Part shown: piece after piece, positions 1 through 7,412 of the stretch | Position numbering within the stretch: position 1 is the stretch's first letter | Layout: every line of letters starts with the position of its first letter | NCBI GenBank assembly: GCA_003243195.1 | Contig: QFQI01000006.1 | Coordinates: 1 to 64,000 of the forward strand | Reading direction: 5' to 3' | Length of the DNA stretch: 64,000 nucleotides | Origin: Sphingomonas taxi | GTDB taxonomy: Bacteria; Pseudomonadota; Alphaproteobacteria; Sphingomonadales; Sphingomonadaceae | Notes under the pieces: model-generated | What the model was told of the DNA's origin: nothing | The model's database searches: none | What the model saw: only the letters and a program-made list of their open reading frames with translations | Position numbers and translations under genes: made by a program

Positions 1-72
1 GCGATCCTGGAGGGCGCGGAGAAGTATCAGCGCATCGCGCAGACCATGGGCCTGCCGCGCGACAACCACTGA
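1..72 (+). CDS. C-terminal end of an unidentified protein (5' partial)
   Basis: The reading frame is open from the first base and ends at TGA 70-72, giving 23 residues that finish in GLPRDNH. The tail is alpha-helical in character (Glu, Lys, Ala and Gln rich). It is too short to assign to a family. The gene runs towards the minus-strand GntR regulator, so the two converge. Nothing can be said about function without the upstream sequence. Confidence 0.6.
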   Translation, partial: AILEGAEKYQRIAQTMGLPRDNH

Positions 73-108
73 TGGTCACGGCGCCGACCGCCGCGCACCC
101 CTGACACC

Positions 109-137
109 CCCCGCGTCGTCGCGCCGGTGGCGCGGGG
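109..137. terminator. GC hairpin between convergent genes
   Basis: CCCCGCG (109-115) can pair with CGCGGGG (131-137) over a 15-nt loop, 40 bp after the stop of the first gene. There is no T-run, so termination is only inferred from position. The rest of 73-269 shows nothing else. Confidence 0.3.
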
Positions 138-269
138 ATGAGGAACGGCGGCCCCGCCGGACCGCCCCATCACCTCCGCCCCATCGGCGCGTGCGCACCG
201 CGTCGGCCGAGCGGGCGGATCGGCGCGTCGCTGGCGTGACCGAACCGGCGCCGGCCGTGACACGGCGCG

Positions 270-977
270 CTATGCCGCCAGCGCGGCTTCGGTGTCGCGT
301 TGCGCCTGGGCGATCAGCCGCTCCGTCACCACGCGCGCCGCCGCGCCATCGCCGTTCGCGATCGCCTCGAACAGTTCGCGGTGGAGCGGGATCGGATCCT
401 GATAGTGCGTCGGTGTGCGATATTTGAAGAAGGTGGTCCAGCGTACCGCCGCCGCGATGCTGCTCGACAGGCTGGCGAGCAATTCGTTGCCGGTCGCCTC
501 CAGGATCGTGGCGTGGAACCGCTGGTCGGCGCTCTGGCCCTCCTGCGTGCGCAGGCCATGCGCCGCCATGATCTCCAGCGCATGGCCCATGCGCGAGAGT
601 TGCGCCGCGCTGCGCTGGATCGCCGCCAGTTCGGCCGCCGCCGGCTCGACGATCATCCGCAACTGGAACAGGCTGCGCACGAAGCCGAGCGACGGCGCGC
701 CTTCGAACATCCACGCCAGCATCTCGGGATCGAGCAGGTTCCAGTGCGCGCGGTCGCGCACGCGGGTGCCCGCGCGCGGGCGGCTTTCCACCAGCCCCTT
801 GGCGCTCAACATGCGCAGCGATTCGCGGATGACGCTGCGCGAGACGGCAAATTGCTGGGCAAGCTCGACCTCGCCCGGCAACGTGGCCCCGCACGGGTGC
901 GTGCCGGTGACGATCGCGATGCCCAGCGCATGGGCGATCGTGACATGCGCCGGTCCGCGCCGCTCCGCTTTCGTCAC
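270..977 (-). CDS. FadR-type GntR family transcriptional regulator
   Basis: This is a 235-residue cytoplasmic DNA-binding regulator. The N-terminal winged helix (about residues 10-75) carries the GntR recognition stretch VSRSVIRESLRMLSAKGLV. The rest is an all-helical FCD ligand-binding domain (about 90-230). The start is GTG at 977, preceded by GGGAGAACGGAC as ribosome-binding site. A TNGTNNNACNA half-palindrome lies 68 bp upstream and suggests autoregulation. Regulators of this subfamily usually sense an organic or sugar acid and control an adjacent catabolic gene. The likely target, the gene ending at position 72, is mostly outside the window, so the ligand is unknown. Confidence 0.9.
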   Translation of the reverse strand: MTKAERRGPAHVTIAHALGIAIVTGTHPCGATLPGEVELAQQFAVSRSVIRESLRMLSAKGLVESRPRAGTRVRDRAHWNLLDPEMLAWMFEGAPSLGFVRSLFQLRMIVEPAAAELAAIQRSAAQLSRMGHALEIMAAHGLRTQEGQSADQRFHATILEATGNELLASLSSSIAAAVRWTTFFKYRTPTHYQDPIPLHRELFEAIANGDGAAARVVTERLIAQAQRDTEAALAA

Positions 978-1044
978 GTCCGTTCTCCCTGCCGCGCCAG
1001 TCTAGGCAGGAGCGGGCGGGCGGAGCAAGGGAGGACGCGATTAC

Positions 1045-1055
1045 TTGTCTAACAA
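1045..1055. promoter_or_regulatory. Candidate FadR/GntR operator TTGTCTAACAA
   Basis: The 11-mer TTGTCTAACAA is a perfect TTGT-N3-ACAA dyad and fits the FadR-subfamily consensus TNGTNNNACNA. It lies upstream of the GntR gene and overlaps the last codons of cobA. Autoregulation is inferred from motif and position only. Confidence 0.45.
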
Positions 1056-1828
1056 ATTTCGAGCGCCGGCGCCTCCGCCGCCCGCGAGGCGACCGGCGTG
1101 CCATGCGCCATCGCCTCGCCGATCAGCAGCAGCGTCGGATCGTTGCGGCCGATCGCGCGCACCAGGAACGGCAGCGCGTCGAGCCGTCCGCGGATCAGCC
1201 GTTCGTCCGGCAGCGATACGTTCACCGCCACCAGCACCGGCGTATCGGGCGCGCGGCCCGCGTCGATCAGCGCGCGCGCCAACTCCGGCGCGGCGGCGCG
1301 GCCCATGTATATGGCGAGCGTCGCGTCGCGCTGCGAAAGCGTGTCCCAGTCGATGTCGAGCGGTTCGCCGGCGCGGACGTGCGCGGTCAGCAATGTCAGC
1401 CGCCGCGCCTGGCCGCGCAGCGTCAGCGAGGTCTGCGCGCTGGCGGCCGCCGCGCTGGCGGCGGTAATGCCCGGGCAGATCCGCACGGTGATGCCATGGC
1501 GCGCGCCATGCGCCAGCTCCTCGGCGGAGCGGCCGAAGATCGACGGGTCGCCCCCCTTCAGGCGCACCACGCGCCGCCCGGCGAGCGCAGCCTGGACGAT
1601 CAGCTCGTCGATCGTCGCCTGATCCTTCGAATGGCGGCCGGACCGCTTGCCGACGCTGATCAGCTCGGCGCCGGGTGCGAGCGCGAGGATCGCCGGCCCG
1701 ACCAGCGCGTCATAGAAGACCACGTCCGCCGCCGCCAGCAAGCGCTCGGCCTTGCGCGTCAGCAGGTCGGGATCGCCCGGTCCGGCGCCGATCAGCCATA
1801 TCGTACCCGGCGCGAATGCGTCAGCCAT
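1049..1828 (-). CDS. cobA: Uroporphyrinogen-III C-methyltransferase (sirohaem branch)
   Basis: CobA/SumT uses S-adenosylmethionine to methylate uroporphyrinogen III at C2 and C7, giving precorrin-2, the first step to sirohaem. The 259-residue protein has the family signatures GAGPGDPDLLT near residue 14 and VRLKGGDPSIFGR near 88-100. It is a stand-alone methyltransferase without the CysG oxidase/ferrochelatase domain. It is the last gene of the nitrate operon; its ATG at 1828 overlaps the end of nasA by 8 bp. The context fits, because NirB needs sirohaem. The oxidase and chelatase steps must be encoded elsewhere. Confidence 0.95.
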   Translation of the reverse strand: MADAFAPGTIWLIGAGPGDPDLLTRKAERLLAAADVVFYDALVGPAILALAPGAELISVGKRSGRHSKDQATIDELIVQAALAGRRVVRLKGGDPSIFGRSAEELAHGARHGITVRICPGITAASAAAASAQTSLTLRGQARRLTLLTAHVRAGEPLDIDWDTLSQRDATLAIYMGRAAAPELARALIDAGRAPDTPVLVAVNVSLPDERLIRGRLDALPFLVRAIGRNDPTLLLIGEAMAHGTPVASRAAEAPALEIC

Positions 1829-4406
1829 GTGCCACCTCCTTCACCCGCGTTTCCGCGATCAGCCGCGCGATCGCCGGCCGGCACGATCCGCAATTGGTGC
1901 CCGCCCTCAGCGCCGCGCCGACCGCCGCCACATCGACCAGCGCATCGCGCGCGATCGCGGTGACGATCGTGTTCAGCCCGACATCGAAGCACGCGCAGAC
2001 GATCGCGCCGCGATCCACGACCGCGCCCGGCGCGCGACCCGCGAGCACCGCCGGCCCGTGCGCTTCGCCGAGCTGCGCCGCCAGCCAGTCACGCGGCGGC
2101 AGTTCGCCGTCGCGGGTGACGAACAGCACCGCGCTCAGCCGCCCGTCGTCGAGGATCGCGATCCGCCGCGTGCCGCGTGCGGGATCGCTCGCCTCGATCC
2201 GTTCGCCGCCCGGGAGCAGGCGCTCGATCGCGGCGAGATCGCCGTTGCCTGCCACCTCCCACAACTCGCCCTGCGGCACCGCGACGCGCGTCGCCCACAG
2301 GGCGTCCGGGCGCGTGCCGGCCGCGCCGCGCAGGATCGCGAAGCCGCGCCATGCGACGGTGACGGCAGCGATCGCGGCCGGGGTCTGTTTGAAGCCGGGT
2401 TGCCCGGAATGCGGATCGACCAGCGCGCGCGGCAGCAGCCCGGTACGCCCGCCGCTCGCCGTACGGTCGGTCCAGTGGATCGGCACGAACAACTCGCCGG
2501 CGCGCTGCGCATCGGTGATGCGGACGCGGTAGATGCTCTCCCCCTGCGGCGTGGACACGCGCGCCAGCCCGCCGTCCGCCAGCTCGCCGGCATCGGCGGG
2601 ATGGACCTCGACCAGCGGTTCCTCGCGGTGCCGCGCCAGCTTCGGGCTGAGTCCGGTACGCGTCATCGTATGCCAGTGATCGCGGTAGCGCCCGGTGTTG
2701 AGCGTCAGCGGCCAGCGCGGCAGCGGCGTCTCGGCAGCGCGTTGCCTTACCGTCACCAGCCGCGCGCGGCCATCCGGTGTCGGGAAGCGGCCATCCGCGA
2801 ACGGCCTGCCGCCCCATTGGAACGGCGCGAGTTCGTCATAGGCGGCGTTGCCGATCGCGGCATGCGCGCGCAGGTCGAACAGCCGCGCGCCGGCGTTCTG
2901 ATAGGCGGAGAGGCGCGCGTGCTCGCGGAAGATCTCGGCCGGGCGGTCATAGGCGAACGCACCGCCCCAGCCCATCCGTCGCGCGACCTGCGCGATGATC
3001 CACCAGTCCGGCTGCGCCTCGCCGGGGAGCGGCAGCACCGCGCGCTGCCGGCTGATCCGGCGTTCGGAATTGGTGACGGTGCCGTCCTTCTCGCCCCAGG
3101 CGGCGGCGGGCAGGCGGACATGGGCATGCGCGCTGGTGTCGGTATCCGCGATCACGTCGCTGACGACCACGAACGGGCAGGCGGCGAGCGCGGCGCGGAC
3201 CCGCGCGGCATCGGGCATCGACACGGCGGGGTTGGTCGCCATCACCCACAATGCCTTGACCTGCCCGCCCTCGATCGCCCGGAACAGGTCGACCGCCTTC
3301 AGGCCGGGCCGGTCGGCGATCGTCGGCGAGGCCCAGAAGCGCTGGACGCGCGCGCGGTTCTCCGGCGCGAAGTCCATGTGCGCCGCCAGCGTGGAGGCAA
3401 GCCCGCCGACCTCGCGACCGCCCATCGCATTGGGCTGGCCGGTGATCGAGAAGGGCGCGGCGCCGCGCGTGCCGATGCGCCCGGTGGCAAGGTGCAGGTT
3501 GAGGATCGCATTGACCTGATCGGTGCCGCGTACCGACTGGTTGATCCCCTGGCTGAACAGGGTGACGGTGCGCGGATGCGTGGCGAACAGCTCGAAGAAG
3601 CGTTGCACGTCCGCCACCGGCAGGTCGCAGCCGCGCGCGACGCTCCACAGGTCGTGGCCGTCGTCCAGCTTCGCCCAGAAATCGTCCGGGATCGCGACAT
3701 GCGCGTCGAGATACCGCGCATCCAGCAGCCCCTCGCGCCGGCAATGCGCAAGCAGCCCGTTCATCAGCAGCACGTCGCTGCCCGGTTTCAGCGCCAGGTG
3801 CAGGTCGGCCTCGTCCGCGGTCTCGGTGCGGCGCGGGTCGATCACTACCAGCTTCGCGCGCCCGGCGCGGATCCGTTGATAGACGACCGGGTGGCACCAG
3901 GCGGTGTTCGATCCGACCAGCACGACCAGCTCGGCGGCGTCGAGATCGTCGTAGTCGGCGGGCACCACGTCCTCGCCGAACGCGCGCATGTGTCCGGCGA
4001 CCGCGCTGGACATGCAAAGCCGCGAATTGGTGTCGATATTGGCCGAGCCGATGAACCCCTTCATCAGCTTGTTGGCGACGTAATAATCCTCGGTCAGCAA
4101 CTGGCCGGAGACGTAGAAGGCGACGCTGTTCGGCCCATGGGCGGCGATCGTTTCACGGAAACGGCGCGCGGTCAGGTCCAGTGCCTTGTCCCATGTCGCG
4201 CGACGGTCGCCGATCATCGGGTGAAGGAGGCGACCGTCGAGCGCCACCGTTTCGCCGAGGTGCGTGCCCTTGGAACAGAGTCGGCCGTGATTGGCGGGGT
4301 GATCGGGGTCACCCCTGATGTCCAGCGCACGGCCGCCCGTCGGCGTGGCGAGGATGCCGCAGCCGACGCCGCAATAGGCGCAGGTGGTGCGGCGCGCCTC
4401 GATCAC
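1821..4406 (-). CDS. nasA: Assimilatory nitrate reductase, molybdopterin catalytic subunit
   Basis: This cytoplasmic Mo-bisMGD enzyme reduces nitrate to nitrite for assimilation. The 861-residue protein starts with a [4Fe-4S] motif (Cys 9, 12, 16, 44), followed by the molybdopterin oxidoreductase and dinucleotide-binding domains. It ends in a BFD-like [2Fe-2S] domain (Cys 804, 806, 839, 842). I chose the GTG at 4406 because it gives the normal distance to the first Cys and overlaps the nirD stop as GTGA. The frame stays open upstream, but only as antisense-like sequence within nirD. No NAD(P)H reductase subunit is present, so electrons may come through NirB and the Rieske protein, as described for Paracoccus NasB/NasG/NasC. 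Confidence 0.95.
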   Translation of the reverse strand: MIEARRTTCAYCGVGCGILATPTGGRALDIRGDPDHPANHGRLCSKGTHLGETVALDGRLLHPMIGDRRATWDKALDLTARRFRETIAAHGPNSVAFYVSGQLLTEDYYVANKLMKGFIGSANIDTNSRLCMSSAVAGHMRAFGEDVVPADYDDLDAAELVVLVGSNTAWCHPVVYQRIRAGRAKLVVIDPRRTETADEADLHLALKPGSDVLLMNGLLAHCRREGLLDARYLDAHVAIPDDFWAKLDDGHDLWSVARGCDLPVADVQRFFELFATHPRTVTLFSQGINQSVRGTDQVNAILNLHLATGRIGTRGAAPFSITGQPNAMGGREVGGLASTLAAHMDFAPENRARVQRFWASPTIADRPGLKAVDLFRAIEGGQVKALWVMATNPAVSMPDAARVRAALAACPFVVVSDVIADTDTSAHAHVRLPAAAWGEKDGTVTNSERRISRQRAVLPLPGEAQPDWWIIAQVARRMGWGGAFAYDRPAEIFREHARLSAYQNAGARLFDLRAHAAIGNAAYDELAPFQWGGRPFADGRFPTPDGRARLVTVRQRAAETPLPRWPLTLNTGRYRDHWHTMTRTGLSPKLARHREEPLVEVHPADAGELADGGLARVSTPQGESIYRVRITDAQRAGELFVPIHWTDRTASGGRTGLLPRALVDPHSGQPGFKQTPAAIAAVTVAWRGFAILRGAAGTRPDALWATRVAVPQGELWEVAGNGDLAAIERLLPGGERIEASDPARGTRRIAILDDGRLSAVLFVTRDGELPPRDWLAAQLGEAHGPAVLAGRAPGAVVDRGAIVCACFDVGLNTIVTAIARDALVDVAAVGAALRAGTNCGSCRPAIARLIAETRVKEVAHG

Positions 4407-4732
4407 GCCGCCACCCGCAGCGGCGCGGCGATCTCCACGCGGTCGCCCGTCAGCCGTACCGCGACGACCGGCGTGCAGCCGCGATCCTCGCCCAGCGCCT
4501 GACCCGTCTCGAGGCTGATGCGCCAATTGTGCAGCGGGCAGGCGACCGCATGGCCATGGATGATGCCCTCGCTCAGCGGCCCGTGCTTGTGCGGGCAGCG
4601 GTTGACCAGCGCGAACACGCGATCGTCATGGGTGCGGAACACCGCGATCGGCTCCGCGCCGGGCAGGTCGAGCGTGCGGCTGCCGCGCAGCGGGATGTCG
4701 GACAGCGTGCCGATGTCGATCCAGTCGGTCAT
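4403..4732 (-). CDS. nirD: Nitrite reductase small subunit, Rieske-type [2Fe-2S] protein
   Basis: NirD is a small Rieske-fold partner of NirB in NADH-dependent nitrite reduction, and in some bacteria an electron carrier to nitrate reductase. The 109-residue protein keeps the cluster ligands Cys46-x-His48 and Cys65-x2-His68 (CPHKHG and CPLHNW). Many NirD proteins have lost these ligands, so this one probably binds a cluster. ATG 4732 is preferred because GGAG lies 8 nt upstream. A GTG at 4741, overlapping the nirB stop as GTGA, is possible and adds three residues. It sits between nirB and nasA in one operon. Confidence 0.93.
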   Translation of the reverse strand: MTDWIDIGTLSDIPLRGSRTLDLPGAEPIAVFRTHDDRVFALVNRCPHKHGPLSEGIIHGHAVACPLHNWRISLETGQALGEDRGCTPVVAVRLTGDRVEIAAPLRVAA

Positions 4733-4737
4733 GTCGG

Positions 4738-7233
4738 TCACTCCGCGGCGGCGAGAAGGGGCTGGTGGAGGCGCGCGTCGCTGCCCGCGACACGCGCCGC
4801 CCATGGATCGTCCTGCGAAAAGCGTTGCGCATGGTGGAAGCGCGCGGCCAGTTCGTCGCGGCCCGCGGCATCGTCGACGATCCGCTCGCGCAGATAGTCG
4901 ACGCCCACCCGCTCGATCCACGGGGCGGTGCGCTCCAGATAGCGCGCCTCCTCGCGGTACAATTGGATGAAGGCGGCGCAATAGTGCATCGCCTCGGCCT
5001 CGGTCGCGACCTTGCACAGGAAGTCGGTGGCGCGCACCTTCATCCCGCCGTTGCCGCCGACCGACAGTTCGTAGCCGCTGTCGACGCACACCACGCCGAA
5101 GTCCTTGATCGTCGCCTCGGCGCAATTGCGCGGGCAGCCGCTGACCGCGATCTTGAACTTGTGCGGCATCCAACTGCCCCAGCTCATGCGCTCGATCTTC
5201 ACGCCCAGCCCGGTCGAATCCTGCGTACCGAAGCGGCACCATTCGCTGCCGACGCAGGTCTTCACGGTGCGCAGGCTCTTGCCATAGGCATGGCCGCTGA
5301 CCATCCCCGCCGCGTTCAGGTCCGCCCAGACCGACGTCAGATCCTCCTTGCGGATGCCGAAGATGTCGAGCCGCTGGCCGCCGGTGACCTTCACCATCGG
5401 CGCGTTGTATTTCTCCACCACGTCGGCGATCGCGCGCAGCTCGCGTGGATTGGTCAGCCCGCCCCACATGCGCGGGACGACGGAATAGGTGCCGTCCTTC
5501 TGGATGTTGGCGTGCAGGCGTTCGTTGACGAAGCGGCTCTGCTGGTCGTCGACATAAGTGTCAGGCCAGGCGCACAGCAGATAGTAATTGAGCGCGGGGC
5601 GGCACGACGAGCAGCCGTCCGGCGTTGTCCAGTGCAGCTTCTGCATCACCTCCGGGATCGACGCCATATGCTGCGCGACGATCTCGCGGCGCACGTCGTC
5701 GTGCGCGAAGCTGGTGCATTTGCACATCGTCTTCGCGCCCGCCTGCACCTGATCGCCGAGCGCGAGCGCGAGGAGGTTCTCGACGATGCCGGTGCACGAT
5801 CCGCAACTGGCGGATGCCTTGCAGGTGCCGCGCACCGCGTCGAGGCTGCGCGCGCCGGCGGCGATGCACGCCATCACCTTGCCCTTGGACACGCCGTTGC
5901 AGCCGCAGATTTCCGCATCGTCGGAAAGCGCCGCAACGGCCATCCTAGGGTCCGCCAGCCCACCTCCGGCGGCGAAGGCCTGGCCGTAGATCAGGACGTC
6001 GCGGGAGGCGGCGACGTTCTCGCCCTTGCGGATCAGGTCGAAGTACCAGCCGCCATCGGCGGTATCGCCGTACAGCACCGCGCCGACGACGCGATCGTCC
6101 TTCAGCACGACGCGCTTGTAGACCCCGCGCGCCGCATCGCGCAGCACGATGTCCTCGCACCCCTCGCCACCGGAAAAGTTCCCCGCCGAGAAGACGTCCA
6201 GCCCCGCCACCTTCAGCTTGGTGGAGGTGGCGGCGGCGCGATACGGGTTCTCGCGCGCCAGCAGCCCGTCGGCGAGGCTGCGGCACATGTCCCAGAGCGG
6301 CGCGACCAGGCCGTAGACCTGCCCGTCATGCTCGACGCATTCGCCGACCGCCAGCACGTCCGGGTCGCTGGTCACCATATGGTCGTCGACCTGGATGCCG
6401 CGCCCGACCGCCAGGCCGGCGGCGCGCGCCAGCGCGACCGAGGGGCGGATGCCGACCGCCATCACGACGAGGCTCGCCGGGATCTCGCGCCCGTCCTTCA
6501 GCCGCACCGCCTCCACCTTGCCGTCGCCGACGATCGCGGCGGTGTCGGCGCCGCACAGCACGGTCTGGCCGCGCGCCTCCAGCGCCGATTTCAGCAGCCA
6601 CGCGGCGGCTTCGTCCAGTTGCCGCTCCATCAGCGTCGGCATGAGGTGCAGCACCGTCACCTTCATGCCGCGCAGCGACAGGCCGTGCGCCGCCTCCAGC
6701 CCCAGCAGCCCGCCGCCGATCACCACCGCGTCGCCGCCCGCCGCGCACGCCGCGAGCATCGCGTCGACGTCCTTCATGTCGCGGAAGCCGATCACGCCGG
6801 GCAGTTCGTGGCCGGGCACGGGGATGATGAACGGATCGGAGCCTGTGGCGATCACCAGCTTGTCGTAGCCGACGCGGCGACCGGAGCGGGCGGTGACGGT
6901 CTTCGCGGCGCGGTCGATCGCGACCACCGGGTCGCCCGCCACCAGCTCGATACCGTTGTCGCGATACCAGTCGCGGTCGTTGAGGACGATCTGGTCGAAC
7001 GTCTTTTCGCCAGCCAGCACCGGCGACAGCATGATGCGGTTGTAGTTCACGTGCGGTTCCGCGCCGAAGATCGTGACGCGGTGGCCGCTGCCGTCGCGCG
7101 CCAGCAGCTCCTCGACCGCGCGGCACCCGGCCATGCCGTTGCCGATCACGACCAGATGCCTGCGCGGGTCGGCGGCGGCGCCGATCGCCAGCGCCTCCGC
7201 CGTGGTGTCCGGTCCGAAATCGTGGAAGTCCAT
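4738..7233 (-). CDS. nirB: NADH-dependent nitrite reductase large subunit
   Basis: NirB reduces nitrite to ammonium in the cytoplasm using NADH, FAD, Fe-S clusters and sirohaem. The 831-residue protein starts with an FAD/NAD pyridine-nucleotide disulfide reductase module (VVIGNGMAGCRAVEELL; later VVIGGGLLGLEAA). A central BFD-like [2Fe-2S] region with CGCNG and SCGSC follows. The C-terminal sirohaem/[4Fe-4S] domain has Cys 660, 666, 700 and 704. ATG 7233 is preceded by GGAGG with good spacing; the in-frame extension upstream runs through the terminator hairpin and is not coding. It is the first gene after the leader at 7241-7391, so nitrate-responsive antitermination is expected. Confidence 0.97.
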   Translation of the reverse strand: MDFHDFGPDTTAEALAIGAAADPRRHLVVIGNGMAGCRAVEELLARDGSGHRVTIFGAEPHVNYNRIMLSPVLAGEKTFDQIVLNDRDWYRDNGIELVAGDPVVAIDRAAKTVTARSGRRVGYDKLVIATGSDPFIIPVPGHELPGVIGFRDMKDVDAMLAACAAGGDAVVIGGGLLGLEAAHGLSLRGMKVTVLHLMPTLMERQLDEAAAWLLKSALEARGQTVLCGADTAAIVGDGKVEAVRLKDGREIPASLVVMAVGIRPSVALARAAGLAVGRGIQVDDHMVTSDPDVLAVGECVEHDGQVYGLVAPLWDMCRSLADGLLARENPYRAAATSTKLKVAGLDVFSAGNFSGGEGCEDIVLRDAARGVYKRVVLKDDRVVGAVLYGDTADGGWYFDLIRKGENVAASRDVLIYGQAFAAGGGLADPRMAVAALSDDAEICGCNGVSKGKVMACIAAGARSLDAVRGTCKASASCGSCTGIVENLLALALGDQVQAGAKTMCKCTSFAHDDVRREIVAQHMASIPEVMQKLHWTTPDGCSSCRPALNYYLLCAWPDTYVDDQQSRFVNERLHANIQKDGTYSVVPRMWGGLTNPRELRAIADVVEKYNAPMVKVTGGQRLDIFGIRKEDLTSVWADLNAAGMVSGHAYGKSLRTVKTCVGSEWCRFGTQDSTGLGVKIERMSWGSWMPHKFKIAVSGCPRNCAEATIKDFGVVCVDSGYELSVGGNGGMKVRATDFLCKVATEAEAMHYCAAFIQLYREEARYLERTAPWIERVGVDYLRERIVDDAAGRDELAARFHHAQRFSQDDPWAARVAGSDARLHQPLLAAAE

Positions 7234-7240
7234 GAACGTG

Positions 7241-7391
7241 CCTCCAAAACGAAAAAGGCCGCCATCCGGGGACCGCGTGGAAGCGGAACCGGATGGCGGC
7301 CTTGCCATCATCTGTACCCTTGCGACCCATCGTCGGGCCGGTCGGGCTATGTCGGTGAGGACAACCCTGTCCTCTTGCCCGCCAGCCTACC
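7241..7391 (-). promoter_or_regulatory. nirB leader RNA with two-hairpin ANTAR (NasT) target
   Basis: Read on the minus strand, the 5' leader of nirB holds hairpin P1 at 7374-7357 (GAGGAC-AGGGTT-GTCCTC) and hairpin P2 at 7309-7292 (GATGGC-AAGGCC-GCCATC). Both have 6-bp stems and hexanucleotide loops with A at position 1 and G at position 4, the hallmark of RNA bound by ANTAR proteins. The loop and 3' arm of P2 are also the 5' arm of the terminator at 7257-7301, so the two folds exclude each other. NasT, encoded upstream, is the obvious ligand. Hairpins and overlap are seen directly; binding is inferred. Confidence 0.88.
7257..7301 (-). terminator. Intrinsic terminator in the nirB leader (attenuator)
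   Basis: On the minus strand GGCCGCCATCCGG (7301-7289) pairs perfectly with CCGGATGGCGGCC (7269-7257), and the helix is followed at once by TTTTTCGTTTT. It ends 24 nt before the nirB start codon, so it must be bypassed for expression. Its 5' arm is shared with ANTAR hairpin P2. Confidence 0.9.
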
Positions 7392-7411
7392 GGCCGGCGG
7401 GCCGCGGTCAA
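7384..7411 (-). promoter_or_regulatory. Probable sigma-70 promoter of nirB
   Basis: TTGACC (7411-7406) and TAGGCT (7389-7384) are separated by 16 bp on the minus strand. The predicted start lies just before hairpin P1. The -35 box begins one base after the stop codon of the transporter gene, so nirB-nirD-nasA-cobA can be a separate transcription unit from the transporter. Confidence 0.6.
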
Positions 7412-7412
7412 G

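Noticed and set aside
7317..7340. CGAC-GATGG-GTCG hairpin as the second ANTAR hairpin of the nirB leader
   Set aside because: Its loop has 5 nt and starts with G, and it does not overlap the terminator; the hairpin at 7292-7309 fits all criteria.
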